From Hoeflea_A sp039025395 (GTDB taxonomy: Bacteria > Pseudomonadota > Alphaproteobacteria > Rhizobiales > Rhizobiaceae), in assembly GCA_039025395.1 (NCBI GenBank), contig JBCCOK010000003.1, positions 74,055 through 138,054 on the forward strand: DNA of 64,000 bases, read 5' to 3'. The notes under the pieces are model-generated. The model had not been told where the DNA came from and ran no database searches. It saw only the letters and a list, made by a program, of their open reading frames with translations. Below are positions 24,513 through 33,551 of this stretch, in pieces. Both the position numbers and the translations under genes were made by a program. How positions within the stretch are numbered: position 1 is the first letter of the stretch; every line of letters begins with the position of its first letter.

Positions 24513-25721
24513 TTACTCCGCAGCCGAAGCAGCTGGCGCCGGGCCGGCTGTGTTTTTGTCGCTGCGAAATTTGCGGCTGAACCAGGCGAAAAGGCGCTCG
24601 CCGCCCTCGACAAGGCCGCCCGGCAGGAAGATGACGATCGCCATGAACATGACGCCAAGTGTCAAAAGCCAGCCATCGCCAACAAACATTTGAGCAACTG
24701 AAACAAACGCACTCTGAAGCCCGTCGGGCAAGGAACTGAACAGCTGATTGAGGTCGGCGGCATTGAGGCGTGAGAAGATGTTTTCGAAGTATTTGATAAC
24801 ACCGACGCCGAGCAGCGGGCCCAACAGCGTTCCCGCACCGCCAAGAATGGTCATCAAGACCACCTCGCCGGATGCTGTCCAGAACATGCGGTCGGCACCC
24901 GCCAGAGGATCGACGGCGACCATCAACCCGCCGGCCAGTCCTGCATACATGCCGGAAATGACAAAGGCTGCCAGCGTGTAGGGTTTTGGATTAAGCCCGG
25001 TATAGTTCATCCGCTGCTGGTTCGACTTGACCGCCTTTAACATCGTGCCAAAGGGTGAGCGGAAAATGCGGATAGAGATATAGAAGGCGATCAGCATGAT
25101 GAGGGCGCATAGGTAATAGCCGAAATTAAAGGTGAACAGCCAGCTGCCGACTGACCACTCGAACCCAGCTCGCATCGGGATACCGAAGAAATTGGCAGCC
25201 GGGATGGTGCCGTCGGTCACCGCGCTATCAAGGACCCGCGGGTCGGAAAGCGAAAGCTGAAGACCGGTCTCACCTGCAGTAATCGGGGTCAGCACCGAAT
25301 AAGCCAACGCGAACGACATCTGCGCAAAGGCCAGCGTGAGGATCGAGAAATAAATGCCCGAGCGACGTAGGCAGATATAGCCGATGACCACCGAAAACAG
25401 GCCTGCGACCAAGACTGCCGCGAAGATTGCCGGCACGACGTTGACGGTCAGCAGCTTCATCATCCAAACGCCGGCATAGGATCCGACGCCCAAAAAGGCC
25501 GCATGTCCAAATGACAGATAACCCGTGAGGCCGAACAGGATGTTGAAGCCCATGGCAAAGATGCCAAAGATCACAAAGCGCTGCATCAAGTCCGGGTAAC
25601 CTGCGTTGAAGCGCGCAAGGCCCGAATCCTCGGGAAAGGGATTGAGAATAAATGGCGCAAACACGACAAACGCGATGACGATCAGGAAAAGCAAATTGTC
25701 CTTGCGGCTCAGTCCGAGCAT
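24513..25721 (-). CDS. livM: Liv-type ABC transporter permease (LivM-like)
   Basis: A 402-residue inner-membrane permease with about ten helices and the family motif LTGYLSFGHAAFLGVGSYAG near residue 70. The segment KPYTLAAFVISGMYAGLAGGLM and the coupling region follow. A hydrophilic C-terminal tail (about 30 residues, Ala/Pro/Lys-rich) extends past the usual end. It forms the channel with LivH and starts four bases after the livH stop codon. Confidence 0.88.
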   Translation of the reverse strand: MLGLSRKDNLLFLIVIAFVVFAPFILNPFPEDSGLARFNAGYPDLMQRFVIFGIFAMGFNILFGLTGYLSFGHAAFLGVGSYAGVWMMKLLTVNVVPAIFAAVLVAGLFSVVIGYICLRRSGIYFSILTLAFAQMSFALAYSVLTPITAGETGLQLSLSDPRVLDSAVTDGTIPAANFFGIPMRAGFEWSVGSWLFTFNFGYYLCALIMLIAFYISIRIFRSPFGTMLKAVKSNQQRMNYTGLNPKPYTLAAFVISGMYAGLAGGLMVAVDPLAGADRMFWTASGEVVLMTILGGAGTLLGPLLGVGVIKYFENIFSRLNAADLNQLFSSLPDGLQSAFVSVAQMFVGDGWLLTLGVMFMAIVIFLPGGLVEGGERLFAWFSRKFRSDKNTAGPAPAASAAE

Positions 25722-25724
25722 GTC

Positions 25725-26756
25725 TTAGTCCTCCATCACGCCTTTTTGGCCCATGAGTCCGCGCGGCCTTACCAGCAACACGATGATTGCGACCAAATAG
25801 ATGATCACCTGGTTGATGCCGGGAACCAGATCGACAACGGCTGCCATCGAGGCAAAGCTCTCCAGAATGCCCAGCAGAAATCCGGCGGCGACTGCGCCCG
25901 GCAGGCTCCCCATTCCGCCAACCACAACCACGACGAAACTGAGAACAAGGAAATTCATACCCATATTGTAGTTGGGCGCGACAATCGGCGTGTACATAAC
26001 CCCGGCGACGCCCGCGACGACCGCTGCGAGGGCAAACATGAAGGTAAACCGACGGCCGATATTGATGCCGAGTAGCCCGACCGTTTCGCGGTCAACCATC
26101 CCTGCGCGAACGACCATGCCGAAGGTGGTAAATCGCAGGAAGGCGAAGACTGCGGCAATGATAATCAGCGCAAAGCAGAAATAGACCAGCCGCCAGTAAG
26201 GGTAGATGATGGTAAACGGCTCAAAGCCAAGAAATGCGCCAAAATCAAACGACCCGGCAAAGGCTTGCGGCGCCGGTGTTGCTATCGGATTGGCTCCATA
26301 GAAATACTTGACGACTTGCTGCAGAACGATCGCCAGTCCGAATGTTACGAGAATCTGGTCGGCGTGCGGGCGCTTATAGAAGTGCTTGATGAGCCCGCGC
26401 TCCATGGCGAGGCCGATGAGCGCCATGACCGGAATCGCAAGCAGGATCGCCAGTGGCACTGACCACTGGATAATCGTACCGCCCACGTTGGGCCCAAACC
26501 ATTGTTCCACATACAAAACATCGACCTTCAGGGGATTGCCGAGGAAGTCCGTTCGGGTCTCATCGACGACCTGATGGGAAAGTGTGAGCAACCGGTTCAA
26601 GGTAACCGCGCAAAATGCGCCTAGCATGAAGAGCGCGCCATGGGCGAAATTGACGACCCCAAGCGTCCCGAAGATAAGCGTGAGGCCAAGTGCGATCAAC
26701 GCATAGGCTGACCCTTTGTCGAGCCCGTTGAGCACTTGCAGAATGATTATGTCCAT
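25725..26756 (-). CDS. livH: Liv-type ABC transporter permease (LivH-like)
   Basis: A 343-residue permease beginning MDIIILQVLNGLDKGSAYAL, with the family motif TLGVVNFAHGALFMLGAF and a periplasmic insertion (about residues 55-85: VDETRTDFLGNPLKV). ATG 26756 follows a GGGGG run and fits the conserved N-terminus. The hairpin at 26779-26804 lies in its leader, between it and the binding-protein gene. Partner of LivM in the importer. Confidence 0.88.
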   Translation of the reverse strand: MDIIILQVLNGLDKGSAYALIALGLTLIFGTLGVVNFAHGALFMLGAFCAVTLNRLLTLSHQVVDETRTDFLGNPLKVDVLYVEQWFGPNVGGTIIQWSVPLAILLAIPVMALIGLAMERGLIKHFYKRPHADQILVTFGLAIVLQQVVKYFYGANPIATPAPQAFAGSFDFGAFLGFEPFTIIYPYWRLVYFCFALIIIAAVFAFLRFTTFGMVVRAGMVDRETVGLLGINIGRRFTFMFALAAVVAGVAGVMYTPIVAPNYNMGMNFLVLSFVVVVVGGMGSLPGAVAAGFLLGILESFASMAAVVDLVPGINQVIIYLVAIIVLLVRPRGLMGQKGVMED

Positions 26757-26778
26757 GGCCGCAACCCCCTTTGAGTGG

Positions 26779-26804
26779 CCGCCGCCCCAAATGCAGGGCG
26801 GCGG
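26779..26804 (-). promoter_or_regulatory. Strong hairpin in the leader of the livH permease gene
   Basis: A perfect nine-base-pair, all-GC stem, CCGCCGCCC (26779-26787) with GGGCGGCGG (26796-26804), and an eight-base loop. It has no T run, so it probably protects or processes mRNA, or attenuates transcription, between the binding-protein gene and the permease genes. Confidence 0.6.
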
Positions 26805-26858
26805 GTATTCGTCTTCCAAGCCGCGTGGCAGGCGCTCTTACGCGCATGCATCGCGGCC

Positions 26859-26880
26859 AGGCACCATTCGATCGGTGCCT
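26859..26880 (-). promoter_or_regulatory. Hairpin overlapping the stop codon of the binding-protein gene
   Basis: AGGCACC (26859-26865) and GGTGCCT (26874-26880) form a perfect seven-base-pair stem around an eight-base loop, starting inside the stop codon of the substrate-binding protein gene. With the second hairpin downstream it would stabilise the 3' end of a binding-protein-only transcript. Confidence 0.55.
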
Positions 26881-28291
26881 AGGTAGCGCCTGAATTGCAG
26901 GCGCCCAGTTCGCCGCCGGCAAACTGCGGATGGTTGCTGTCGTACCAGACCTGTGCAGCCGGAGTCACTTCGACGATCTCGAGCAGGTCGAACTCGGAAT
27001 CCGGGTTCTCCTTGCCCTTCACGACCAGTACATCCTTGAAGCACTGATGGTCGGCAGCGCGGTAAAGCGTCGGACCATTGCCCAACCCGTCGAAGACGAA
27101 GCCGGTGTTTTCGGGATGATCGATGCCCGGCAGTCCTGGGCCGGTCTCCAGGGCTTCGACAACGGCACAAGGATTGAAGCTGCCTGCGCGCTCTACCGCG
27201 TCAGCGTAAAGCAGGGTCTGGCAGTAGACGGTGTGCGCAGCCTGGCTCGGCGGGAAGCCGTATTTGGTGCCGAAGGAGCGCGTAAACGCCTGGCTGCCCT
27301 CGTCCGGTAGCGACCAGTGCCAGTTGGTCGAGCCGAAAATGCCCTTGATGTTCTGGCCTGCACCACGCGCCATCAGACGCGAGAACAGCGGCACGACAAT
27401 CTGGAAATCCTTGTTGTTGGCCTGCGCCTCGCGAAGGCCGAACTGAACGGCATTGGTCAGCGAGTTGACCATGTCGCCGCCATAGTGGACCAGCACCAGC
27501 GTGTCGGCGCCAGACTGCAACACCGGCGTGATATAGGCGGAGAAGTCGCCTGCGCCGAGCGGCGTAAGCACCTTGTTGACCGTCTCCCAGCCAATGCCCT
27601 CGGTGGCTTCCGAGATCGCCTGCTCGGTGGTGTAACCCCAGTTATAGTCGGCTGTCAGATAATAGGCCTTGCGGTCTGCGCCATAGGCATTGCGCAGCAC
27701 CGGCGCCAGCGCAGCACCCGACATGTAGGAGTTGAAGAAGTGGCGGAAACCATTGCGGCGCTTGTCTTTGCCGGTGGTGTCATTGGCATGGGTCAGGCCC
27801 GCCATGAAGACGACGCCGGCTTCCTGGCAAAGCGCCTGCACTGCGACGGCAGGACCTGACGAGGAGCCGCCTGTGATCAGGACCACGCCATCCTTTTCGA
27901 TCATCGAACGGGCCGAAGCGCGGGCGGCATCGGTTTTGGTCTGCGTGTCACCGGTGACATATTCGACCTTTTTGCCCCCAATGCCCTGGCCTGTCAGCGC
28001 GGTGGATGAACCATCACCATATTTGAAGGTCTCGAGCATGCCATTATCGGCACCTGTGCCATTGAGGTGCTCGACTGCAAGCTCGTAGGCGCGCAATTGG
28101 TCGGCACCCTCGTCGGCATAGACACCCGACTGAGGCACGTTGAAACCAAGCGTGACGGTGCTGCCTGTCGGCTCATTGGTGAAGCTTGACGCCCGGGCGC
28201 CGCTGGTGAAAATGGTCGGCATCGCAAGCGCGACGCCTGCGGCAGCGCCCCCTTTAAGCAGGCTGCGACGGCTCGTGTTGAGTTTTCTCAT
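26879..28291 (-). CDS. HAAT-family ABC transporter substrate-binding protein (Tat-exported, LivJ/UrtA/AmiC-like)
   Basis: A 470-residue periplasmic binding protein. The Tat signal NTSRRSLLKGGAAAGVALA has twin arginines at residues 8-9 and is followed by an AxA cleavage region. The Peripla_BP fold shows VTLGFNVPQSGVYADEG, VVLITGGSSSGPAVAVQ and YYLTADYNWGYTTE. At 470 residues it is longer than LivJ (about 370) and nearer to urea/short-amide binding proteins, so branched-chain amino acids should not be assumed. ATG 28291 has GGAG nine bases upstream. It is the first gene of the operon, and a RamB/PccR-like regulator is read divergently from the same region. Confidence 0.85.
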   Translation of the reverse strand: MRKLNTSRRSLLKGGAAAGVALAMPTIFTSGARASSFTNEPTGSTVTLGFNVPQSGVYADEGADQLRAYELAVEHLNGTGADNGMLETFKYGDGSSTALTGQGIGGKKVEYVTGDTQTKTDAARASARSMIEKDGVVLITGGSSSGPAVAVQALCQEAGVVFMAGLTHANDTTGKDKRRNGFRHFFNSYMSGAALAPVLRNAYGADRKAYYLTADYNWGYTTEQAISEATEGIGWETVNKVLTPLGAGDFSAYITPVLQSGADTLVLVHYGGDMVNSLTNAVQFGLREAQANNKDFQIVVPLFSRLMARGAGQNIKGIFGSTNWHWSLPDEGSQAFTRSFGTKYGFPPSQAAHTVYCQTLLYADAVERAGSFNPCAVVEALETGPGLPGIDHPENTGFVFDGLGNGPTLYRAADHQCFKDVLVVKGKENPDSEFDLLEIVEVTPAAQVWYDSNHPQFAGGELGACNSGAT

Positions 28292-28598
28292 TGTTCGTTT
28301 CTCCGTTGAGCCTTTACGGGAATTTGGGCAGAATCGACGAATATGCGAACCGCGTCTCAAGCAGAGCGGGCTAGCATTCCATCGTTTCGGCCTTTTGGGG
28401 CTGGTTCCTCCCTAACCCCTGCTCGGGGGTCAGGCTCCTCCTCCCCCTTAGCGACCAAGGCTTGCAGATCCTGTCAAAGAAAACAATTGTACTTTGTAAT
28501 AACATGGTTTTTTTGTAATTTTCTTTTCTGAAACAACTGTGGATTTGTAAATTATTTACATTTCGGCCACAAATGACCGGAATCAATAGGAAATCTCG
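28292..28598. promoter_or_regulatory. Divergent promoter region, liv-type operon and RamB/PccR-like regulator
   Basis: A 307-base intergenic region whose right half (about 28480-28565) is strongly AT-rich. TTGTAA occurs three times there (around 28495, 28513 and 28545). The last copy lies within a perfect palindrome. These copies are likely regulator sites. No gene is seen. Confidence 0.55.
28546..28560. promoter_or_regulatory. Perfect 15-base palindrome, likely operator of the RamB/PccR-like regulator
   Basis: TGTAAAT-T-ATTTACA is perfectly symmetrical and ends 38 bases before the regulator's ATG. That position suits autoregulation. Regulators of this family bind short AT-rich palindromes; the match to this protein is inference. 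Confidence 0.55.
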
Positions 28599-29993
28599 AT
28601 GCATCGCTCCATCGTCGGCGCTCGTATTCGACAAAGACGCCGCGCGCTCGGCCTGAAACAAGCAGAGCTTGCGCAACGGATCAGGATTTCCCCCAGCTAC
28701 ATGAACCTGATCGAACTGAACAAGCGGAGGATCGCCGGATCGCTGCTCCGGCGAATCGCTGATGCGCTATCGATGCCGCTTGAAGAACTGGATGGCGTCT
28801 CCGAGAGGCGCCTGTTTGAGACGTTGTCCGGGCTTGCCAACCATCCATCCTTCCGCACGCTGGGCGCTGAAGTTGAACGGGCCAGTGAACTGATCGGCAG
28901 ATTTCCGGCCTGGGCGAAAGGCTTGGGTGAACTGGCGCAGTCCGAGCAAGAGGCAACGCTTCGCGTGCAACTCCTCTCAGACCGTCTGTCGAATGATCCC
29001 TATCTAAGCGAAACACTGCATCGCATGTTGACGCGTATCGCAGCAGTTCGCTCAACAACAGAGATCCTCAATGAATATGCCGATATGTCGGACGAGCGGC
29101 GCGACCGGTTCAATCGGATCGTGCATGAGGAGATCCAATCGCTTTCGGAGGTTGGCGAGGCGCTTACCGCCTATCTCGATCGGGCCGAAGATTCAGAGCG
29201 GGTCCTCACTCCAGTCGACGAAGTGGAGGCGATGTTTGATGCGCGCGACAAACAGTTTGTCGAGATTGAAACGGCGGCGGCCTTGCTTGCGCCATCGTTG
29301 AACGATGTTCATTCAGCATCGCTCCGAAGCAAAGCCAAAGAGCTCGCGGAAGAGCGGCTGGGTTCGGTCATCGATGATCTGATCGAGCGGGAGCCGAGCA
29401 TCAAGACGGCAGCAGCAGCCGGGCGTGCCAGACGCGCGCTTTTGGACTACGCCGTCGGTGCGATTGTGATGCCGATGGACGCATTCGCCCGGCACGCGGC
29501 TGACACCAAATACGATCTTGAATTGCTTGCTGATGTGTTCTCCGCTGAATTCCATGCCGTGTGCCACCGACTGACCGCCTTGCCGCGGGCCGGATCAACA
29601 CCGCGCTTTGGCTATTTCTGCGCCAATGCAGCCGGAACGATCATTGAGATGATGGGGCTTGATGGCTTTACCGCTCAGCGCTACGCCGCGGCATGTCCGC
29701 TCTGGGTGCTGTTCAGTGCCCAGCAATCGCCGGAGACGGTGATTCGGCAGCGTGTGTTGTTTCCTTCCGGAGAGCGATTCGTATTTGTGGCTCGCGCCCG
29801 GCATGTCGGGCCAAGCGGATTTGGCAGGCCGCGCAATTACCGCACCGACATGCTGGTAATGAAGGAGGCTGACGCGCATCAGACCGTATATGCGCCCGAG
29901 CCATCCGCCATTGTCGAGGAAGTTGGGCCAGGCTGCCGAATATGCCCGCGAACCATGTGTCAGCACCGCGTCGAAGATCCGCTGTCGGAATAA
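28599..29993 (+). CDS. XRE-family short-chain acyl-CoA regulator (RamB/PccR/ScfR-like)
   Basis: A 464-residue transcription factor. Residues 5-60 are an XRE helix-turn-helix (ARIRQRRRALGLKQAELAQ, SPSYMNLIELNKR). The long C-terminal half matches ScfR/DUF2083 regulators and ends with a four-cysteine-type element, GCRICPRTMCQHR. RamB and PccR of this family respond to acyl-CoA intermediates of acetate or propionate use. The IrrE-like middle lacks the HExxH metal site (AEFHAVCHR instead). It is divergent from the Liv-type importer, which may be its target together with itself. Confidence 0.82.
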   Translation: MHRSIVGARIRQRRRALGLKQAELAQRIRISPSYMNLIELNKRRIAGSLLRRIADALSMPLEELDGVSERRLFETLSGLANHPSFRTLGAEVERASELIGRFPAWAKGLGELAQSEQEATLRVQLLSDRLSNDPYLSETLHRMLTRIAAVRSTTEILNEYADMSDERRDRFNRIVHEEIQSLSEVGEALTAYLDRAEDSERVLTPVDEVEAMFDARDKQFVEIETAAALLAPSLNDVHSASLRSKAKELAEERLGSVIDDLIEREPSIKTAAAAGRARRALLDYAVGAIVMPMDAFARHAADTKYDLELLADVFSAEFHAVCHRLTALPRAGSTPRFGYFCANAAGTIIEMMGLDGFTAQRYAAACPLWVLFSAQQSPETVIRQRVLFPSGERFVFVARARHVGPSGFGRPRNYRTDMLVMKEADAHQTVYAPEPSAIVEEVGPGCRICPRTMCQHRVEDPLSE

Positions 29994-30090
29994 TCCTAAA
30001 GTTGGCATTGCAGCGGCATAAGGGTTATCATCCAACTGTGTCCAGCGGCTCCGCAGTAGCGGACGGGAGTGAGGGAGCGGACAACAGCCA

Positions 30091-30468
30091 ATGGTAAAGC
30101 GTGTTTTACTTGCCGAAGATGAGCCGAATATCGCCGAGTCCCTGACCTTTCTGTTGGAGCGCGCAGGTTTTGAAGTCTCGGTCAAAACAGATGGACGTCA
30201 AGCGCTCGATGCAGCGCTCAGCGATACCCCGGATGTACTGATTCTCGATGTCATGCTGCCGGAAATGAGTGGTTATGAGGTGCTGCGCCATTTGCGCGCT
30301 GACCGGCGCGCCGAAACCTTGCCGGTCCTGATGCTCACGGCAAAGGGTCAGCGCGCCGACCGTGAAACCGCGCTCGAATCCGGCGCTGACCTCTTCATCA
30401 CCAAGCCCTTTGCCAATTCCGAAATCATCGACGCCGTCAAGCAGCTGGCCGAAGCCGGCGCCGATTGA
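30091..30468 (+). CDS. Single-domain response regulator (CheY-like)
   Basis: A 125-residue receiver domain with AEDE (8-11), the phosphoacceptor D53 in LILDVMLPEMSG, the conserved T in MLTAKGQ and K105 in FITKPF. No output domain is attached. It begins the operon with the two-helix protein (30488) and the symporter-kinase (30754), so it probably receives phosphate from that kinase and acts on a protein target or passes the signal on. ATG 30091 has a clear purine-rich site (GGAGCGGACAAC). Confidence 0.87.
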   Translation: MVKRVLLAEDEPNIAESLTFLLERAGFEVSVKTDGRQALDAALSDTPDVLILDVMLPEMSGYEVLRHLRADRRAETLPVLMLTAKGQRADRETALESGADLFITKPFANSEIIDAVKQLAEAGAD

Positions 30469-30487
30469 TCGGGCGGGAAGCGCAGCG

Positions 30488-30754
30488 ATGAGCGATCCAA
30501 GGGACACGCTGCGCAGTCGCCGCAAGCAACGTGATCGCTCCATGGTGCTTGTCTTGGTCGGCATTGCGCTTTTCGTTCCGCCGATCGTCGGCGTGTCACA
30601 GATCGACGCCAAGATTGGCGGTGTACCGGTTCCACTGCTGTTTGTATTCGGTGCGTGGGCTCTTTTGATCGTTGCGGCATTTTTTCTTGCCGATCGACTA
30701 AGTGATGGCGAGCCGCCGTCAGCGGAGGCGAAACCGAACGGCGGGGAAGACTGA
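30488..30754 (+). CDS. Two-helix small membrane protein, likely subunit of the symporter-kinase
   Basis: An 88-residue protein. A basic N-terminus (SDPRDTLRSRRKQRDR) precedes two membrane helices (about 19-37 and 47-67), with a short loop between them and an acidic tail. Symporters of the sodium:solute family often work with such short two-helix partners (DUF485/YjcH beside ActP, DUF4212 elsewhere). This gene directly precedes the symporter-kinase and overlaps its start as TGATG, so a similar subunit role is the best guess. I cannot assign it to a named family with certainty. Confidence 0.7.
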   Translation: MSDPRDTLRSRRKQRDRSMVLVLVGIALFVPPIVGVSQIDAKIGGVPVPLLFVFGAWALLIVAAFFLADRLSDGEPPSAEAKPNGGED

Positions 30755-33483
30755 TGCTCTCCGTCGATCTGCTCTTGGCTACCTGCCTGGGTTATGTGGT
30801 TCTTCTCTTCGCGATCGCATTTGTGGTTGACCGACGGACTCGGCGAAGGCCGATACAATGGCTGCAATCGCCGGTCATCTACACGCTCTCGATCTCCGTA
30901 TATTGCACATCCTGGACATTCTACGGCGCCGTAGGATCAGCGGCCCGCAATGGTTTGGAATTCGTTGCAATCTATCTGGGGCCAACGCTCGTCTTCCTTG
31001 GCTGGTGGTGGCTGTTGCGCAAACTCGTACGCATCGGCCGCGCGCACAGGGTGACTTCGATCGCCGACCTTATCTCATCGCGTTACGGCAAGAGCCCGAG
31101 CCTGGCTGTACTTGTCACAGCGATCGTCGTCTTGGCGACCACGCCGTATATTGCGCTGCAATTGCAATCGCTGACCCGATCCTACCAGGTCATAGACACA
31201 GATGCCGGTGGTTTCGCCACCGCGTTCTGGATTGCGGCGGGCATGGCGCTTTTCACCATCCTGTTCGGAACGCGCAATCTTGATGCCGACGAGCGCCATC
31301 ACGGCGTTGTGGCAGCCATCGCACTGGAGGCGATCGTCAAACTGGTTGCGCTGATTGCGGTGGGGGTCTTCGCCACCTATGTCGTCGCCGGCGGCCTTTC
31401 CGACGTTTTCGCCGATGTTGATATACAGGCGCTTGGCGGTGAAGACATATTCGGCCCGCGCTGGATGACGCTGATCTTCCTATCGGCAACGGCGATCATC
31501 TGCCTGCCGCGCCAATTCCAGGTGACGGTCGTCGAAAACATCGATGAAAGTCACCTACGCACGGCCTCCTGGCTTTTCCCGTTGTACCTGTTCGGCATTT
31601 CGATCTTCATCATGCCCATTGCCCTGGTTGGCTTGCAAACCATGCCCGGTAGTGCAAATCCCGATCTTTACGTGCTCACCATCCCCCTTGCCAACCAGTC
31701 ATACGAACTGGCGCTGCTGGCGTTTCTCGGCGGGTTTTCGTCCGCCACGTCCATGGTGATCGTCGCCACCATCGCCGTTTCGACTATGGTTTCCAACCAT
31801 ATCGTCATGCCGGTGGTCCTCCGGTTTCTTTCAGCCGATGAAGCGGTCAGCGGAGATGTCCGCAATCTGCTGCTGCTGACGCGCAGGATCAGCATCGCCA
31901 TTATCCTCGGACTGGGTTTCCTCTATTTTTGGCTAAGCGGGGGCTCCGGTGCCTTGGCGGCAATCGGCCTGATTGCATTTGTCGGCGTGGCGCAGTTCAT
32001 GCCAAGTCTGATCGGCGGCATATTCTGGCGCGGTGCCACCCGTGCCGGCGCAATCGCCGGACTGGTCGTCGGCTTCGTGTTCTGGGCCTACACATTGTTT
32101 TTGCCCAGTTTCGAAGGGCAGTTCCTGCTTAGTGCGGAGGTTCTGGCAAACGGGCCTTGGGGCTTGGCTGCGCTGCGGCCACAGGCATTGTTCGGGCTGC
32201 AGGGAATGGATCCGCTTGTCCACGCTGTGGTTTGGAGCGTAGGCGCGAATGCTCTCGTATTCCTCATCGTCTCGAGCCTGACCACCGCCAGCATGCTGGA
32301 GCGATTGCAGGCGGCTTTGTTTGTCGACGTTTTCCGATCCGCGGGCGGCGCGCCTTCCCGTGTAGCCTCGACCACTGCCGGTGCAGAAGACCTGTTTGTG
32401 CTCGCGCAACGGATCCTGGGAACCGGCCCCGCCCGGCGGCTGTTTGACGAAATGGCACAAGAGCAGGGGCTTCACAGAGAACTGCCGCACGCCACAGACG
32501 CCGTCATTGCACGCCTTGAGCGCGAACTTGCCGGGTCGATTGGCGCGGCTTCCGCGCATGCCATGGTGCAGCGGATTGCCGGGCGGGAGACCGTCGGCAT
32601 GACCGACCTGATCGATATCGCGGACGAAACCCAGCAATTGATTGAGACAACGCGCCAGTTGGCCGAGAAGTCCGAGGAACTTGAACGCACCGCCAAGGCG
32701 CTGCGCACGGTCAATGAGCGTCTGCGCTCACTCGATGCACAAAAGGACGACTTCGTCAGCCAGGTAAGCCACGAGCTGCGCACGCCGATGACCTCAATCC
32801 GGTCGTTTTCGGAGATCCTGATGGAAGATGACGGGGTCTCTCCGAAAAACCGCAGCCGGTTCGTCGGGATCATTCACGAGGAAAGCCGGCGCTTGACCCG
32901 GTTGCTCGACGAGCTTCTCGACATGAGCCGGCTTGAAACCGGGGCGGCGGATCTGCAGCTTGGACCAATCGATGTGGCAGACGCAGTGCAGACCGCACTC
33001 GATGCTTTGGCAGGGACGACCCATAAAGCCGGGATCAAGGTGAGTACAGCAATCGAGGACGGCGTTCCGCATGTTCGCGCCAATGGCGACCGGCTACGCC
33101 AGGTGCTCATGAACATCCTGTCGAATGCCGTCAAATACAACATCTCCGATGAGCCGGAGATTCTGGTGCGAACGCGTGTCAAGAATCAATCCGTGTGGAT
33201 TGACGTGATCGACAATGGTGGCGGTGTGACGCGCGAAGATGCCGCTGTGATTTTCGAAAAGTTCGCCCGTGGCAGCCGCGCCGATCGCGATCAGGGCGCC
33301 GGACTTGGATTGCCCATCTGCCGCGCGATCATGCGTGCGATGGGTGGCGATGTCACGGTCGAGTTTGCGCGCGACGGCACAAGCTTCTTCCGCGTGATCT
33401 TGAACATGGACACGCAAAGGGATGCCCGTTCGAACGAGACCGCAGAAGCCGAACGAGCCGTCAACAAGGCGCTGGCCGAATAA
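30754..33483 (+). CDS. Sensor histidine kinase with sodium:solute symporter domain
   Basis: A 909-residue protein. Residues 1 to about 510 form a symporter-like domain (YTLSISVYCTSWTFYGAVG, RVTSIADLISSRYGKSPSL). A cytosolic linker and coiled coil lead to a HisKA box QVSHELRTPMTS with H673, then a HATPase domain with DNGGGV and GAGLGLPICRAIM. Unlike the paralogue at 15.5-19 kb it has no PAS domain obvious to me and no receiver. It is co-transcribed with a single-domain response regulator and a two-helix protein. The ligand is unknown; carboxylates are typical of this group. Confidence 0.88.
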   Translation: MLSVDLLLATCLGYVVLLFAIAFVVDRRTRRRPIQWLQSPVIYTLSISVYCTSWTFYGAVGSAARNGLEFVAIYLGPTLVFLGWWWLLRKLVRIGRAHRVTSIADLISSRYGKSPSLAVLVTAIVVLATTPYIALQLQSLTRSYQVIDTDAGGFATAFWIAAGMALFTILFGTRNLDADERHHGVVAAIALEAIVKLVALIAVGVFATYVVAGGLSDVFADVDIQALGGEDIFGPRWMTLIFLSATAIICLPRQFQVTVVENIDESHLRTASWLFPLYLFGISIFIMPIALVGLQTMPGSANPDLYVLTIPLANQSYELALLAFLGGFSSATSMVIVATIAVSTMVSNHIVMPVVLRFLSADEAVSGDVRNLLLLTRRISIAIILGLGFLYFWLSGGSGALAAIGLIAFVGVAQFMPSLIGGIFWRGATRAGAIAGLVVGFVFWAYTLFLPSFEGQFLLSAEVLANGPWGLAALRPQALFGLQGMDPLVHAVVWSVGANALVFLIVSSLTTASMLERLQAALFVDVFRSAGGAPSRVASTTAGAEDLFVLAQRILGTGPARRLFDEMAQEQGLHRELPHATDAVIARLERELAGSIGAASAHAMVQRIAGRETVGMTDLIDIADETQQLIETTRQLAEKSEELERTAKALRTVNERLRSLDAQKDDFVSQVSHELRTPMTSIRSFSEILMEDDGVSPKNRSRFVGIIHEESRRLTRLLDELLDMSRLETGAADLQLGPIDVADAVQTALDALAGTTHKAGIKVSTAIEDGVPHVRANGDRLRQVLMNILSNAVKYNISDEPEILVRTRVKNQSVWIDVIDNGGGVTREDAAVIFEKFARGSRADRDQGAGLGLPICRAIMRAMGGDVTVEFARDGTSFFRVILNMDTQRDARSNETAEAERAVNKALAE

Positions 33484-33551
33484 TTTGCAACGAATGTCTG
33501 GCGTTCAGTCGAAGCCTGACTAGTTCTGAGGCGTTCACAGAGGCAAATGCG

